NCBI GenBank assembly: GCA_002418185.1
Contig: DIDN01000124.1
Coordinates: 1-14,693 of the forward strand
Direction: 5' to 3'
DNA: 14,693 bases
Source of the DNA: Deltaproteobacteria bacterium UBA5799
GTDB lineage: Bacteria; Desulfobacterota; GWC2-55-46
Shown: piece after piece, positions 14,209-14,693 of the stretch
Layout: every line of letters begins with the position of its first letter
Position numbering within the stretch: the stretch's first letter is position 1
Notes under the pieces: generated by a model
The model's database searches: none
The model's input: the letters and a program-made list of their open reading frames with translations, nothing else
What the model was told of the DNA's origin: nothing
Translations under genes and position numbers: made by a program

Positions 14209-14355
14209 GTAAGGGCTCGCTTGTTATCCGCCTCCCCCGCCCCGTGAACGGGCCGCTGAAGTCGCGGAGTTTACCCTGAGTGAAGCGAAGGGCCTCGTTC
14301 TACAGCCTCGGCCCGTTCACGCTCTTCCTCCCTTATACTTCGCTCGCCCTTACCC
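14207..14355. repeat. Nested palindromic element, 149 bp
   Basis: Outer arms GGGTAAGGGC (14207-14216) and GCCCTTACCC (14346-14355) are perfect. Inner arms CGTGAACGGGCCG (14243-14255) and CGGCCCGTTCACG (14309-14321) are perfect over 13 bp. Spacers between outer and inner arms are nearly equal (26 and 24 bp). The centre holds CTGAGTGAAGCGAAG (14276-14290), which differs at one of 15 positions from the motif at 12526-12540 in the metG-tatD element. A non-autonomous mobile or REP-type element is likely. Confidence 0.6.
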
Positions 14356-14606
14356 GCCGGGGTTTGTTTGAGGACAAAAAGAATCTCACATCGCTTTTGT
14401 TTTTGCTTTTCAAACCACCCAGGGGCATACGCGGAGCGAACATAGGGATGGGGGAGGGGCGGGCGAGGCGGGGCAGCAGGAGCGAGGCCAGAGGCCGAGC
14501 GACTTAAGGGCCGAGCCAGGAGGAAGGAGGCGGAAAGGGAGCGGAGCCTTATGCCAAAAAGAGCGCGGAAGCGCGTTAAAGGGTCTTTTGCAATAGGGCT
14601 TGCATA

Positions 14607-14673
14607 CGAGATTCTTATCTCGCCCCGTCCTGGGGCTCGACCCTTCGGGCTGCCTCGCCCTTAAGGGCGAGGC
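14607..14673. repeat. Cluster of four consecutive hairpins
   Basis: In 67 bp: CGAGAT-TCTT-ATCTCG (14607-14622), GCCCC-GTCCT-GGGGC (14622-14636), CCC-TTC-GGG near 14641-14649, and the perfect 22-bp palindrome with 9-bp arms GCCTCGCCC/GGGCGAGGC (14652-14673). Such density suggests a structured RNA or a palindromic repeat; which one cannot be decided here. Confidence 0.5.
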
Positions 14674-14684
14674 ATTCAATTTTT
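14652..14684 (+). terminator. Terminator-like palindrome at the right edge
   Basis: A 9-bp GC-rich stem with TTAA loop (14652-14673) is followed by ATTCAATTTTT (14674-14684). The T-run is offset by six bases from the stem, which weakens the case. It may end a transcript from the hairpin cluster or simply be part of a repeat. Confidence 0.33.
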
Positions 14685-14693
14685 GCTGTCCTG

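Larger units (their letters stand above)
14158..14693. other. Gene-poor region rich in inverted repeats
   Basis: No convincing gene, tRNA or rRNA was found in these 536 bp. The region starts with nine T (14159-14167) right after the tatD stop, but with no clear stem in front. It then holds a series of strong inverted repeats listed separately, a purine-rich stretch (about 14440-14550), and four close hairpins near the right edge. Two open frames (14280-14507 plus; 14410-14679 minus) have non-ATG starts, no Shine-Dalgarno and low-complexity, Arg/Pro-rich products, so they are probably not genes. Confidence 0.6.

Noticed and set aside
14280..14507. 75-codon plus-strand frame in the repeat region
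   Set aside because: GTG start inside a palindromic repeat, no ribosome binding site, low-complexity Arg/Gly end.
14622..14650. tRNA-like T-arm (GGGGCTCGACCC)
   Set aside because: The T-loop consensus GTTCRA is not met, and no acceptor, D or anticodon arms can be placed around it.
14410..14679. 89-codon minus-strand frame in the repeat region
   Set aside because: TTG start within a hairpin, no ribosome binding site, Pro/Ser/Arg-rich product. Probably a chance frame through repeat DNA.
1..14693. CRISPR array or prophage
   Set aside because: No regularly spaced direct repeats with unique spacers, and no phage, integrase or transposase gene in the window.

Overview
This is a GC-rich window with heavy AGG (Arg) and ATA (Ile) codon use. 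Gene content and order (tmk-holB-ricT-metG-tatD/radical SAM) suggest a Gram-negative of the former Deltaproteobacteria (Thermodesulfobacteriota or Desulfobacterota) or a relative such as Nitrospirota. The taxonomic call is inference; no rRNA is present.

Left half (1-8220), all on the minus strand: a metal-resistance island. In transcription order it holds a BlaI/MecI/CopY-family repressor (7795-8214), an M56 (BlaR1-like) membrane metallopeptidase (6908-7795), and a complete tripartite Cu(I)/Ag(I) efflux system: outer-membrane factor (5586-6860), CusB-like adaptor (4140-5552) and CusA-like RND pump (994-4137). Downstream come a small Met-rich exported helical protein (500-829) and the start of a Pro/Thr-repeat exported protein that runs off the left edge (1-260).

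The most interesting result is the regulatory wiring. A 17-bp dyad, TTCTAC-N5-GTAGAA, lies in front of the outer-membrane gene (6874-6890, perfect) and in front of the repressor gene (8238-8254, one mismatch). At the repressor gene it fills exactly the 17-bp spacer between TTGACT and TATATT. The M56 peptidase has no beta-lactam sensor domain. It ends instead in a short, predicted periplasmic tail with four Cys and four His. Together these suggest a BlaR1/BlaI-type proteolytic switch adapted to sense metal and control Cus efflux, in place of CusRS or CueR. Metal sensing is inference.

Right half (8343-14157), plus strand: a housekeeping cluster of thymidylate kinase, DNA polymerase III delta' subunit, a RicT/YaaT-type PSP1 protein, methionyl-tRNA synthetase, and a TatD nuclease fused to a radical SAM domain. 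Genes are close or overlapping, except before tatD, where a roughly 145-bp palindromic MITE-like element sits in the gap.

Right edge (14158-14693): no convincing gene. It is packed with inverted repeats and hairpins, and part of it shares a core motif with the element at 12491-12634. A second, weaker MITE-like inverted repeat lies at 334-473.
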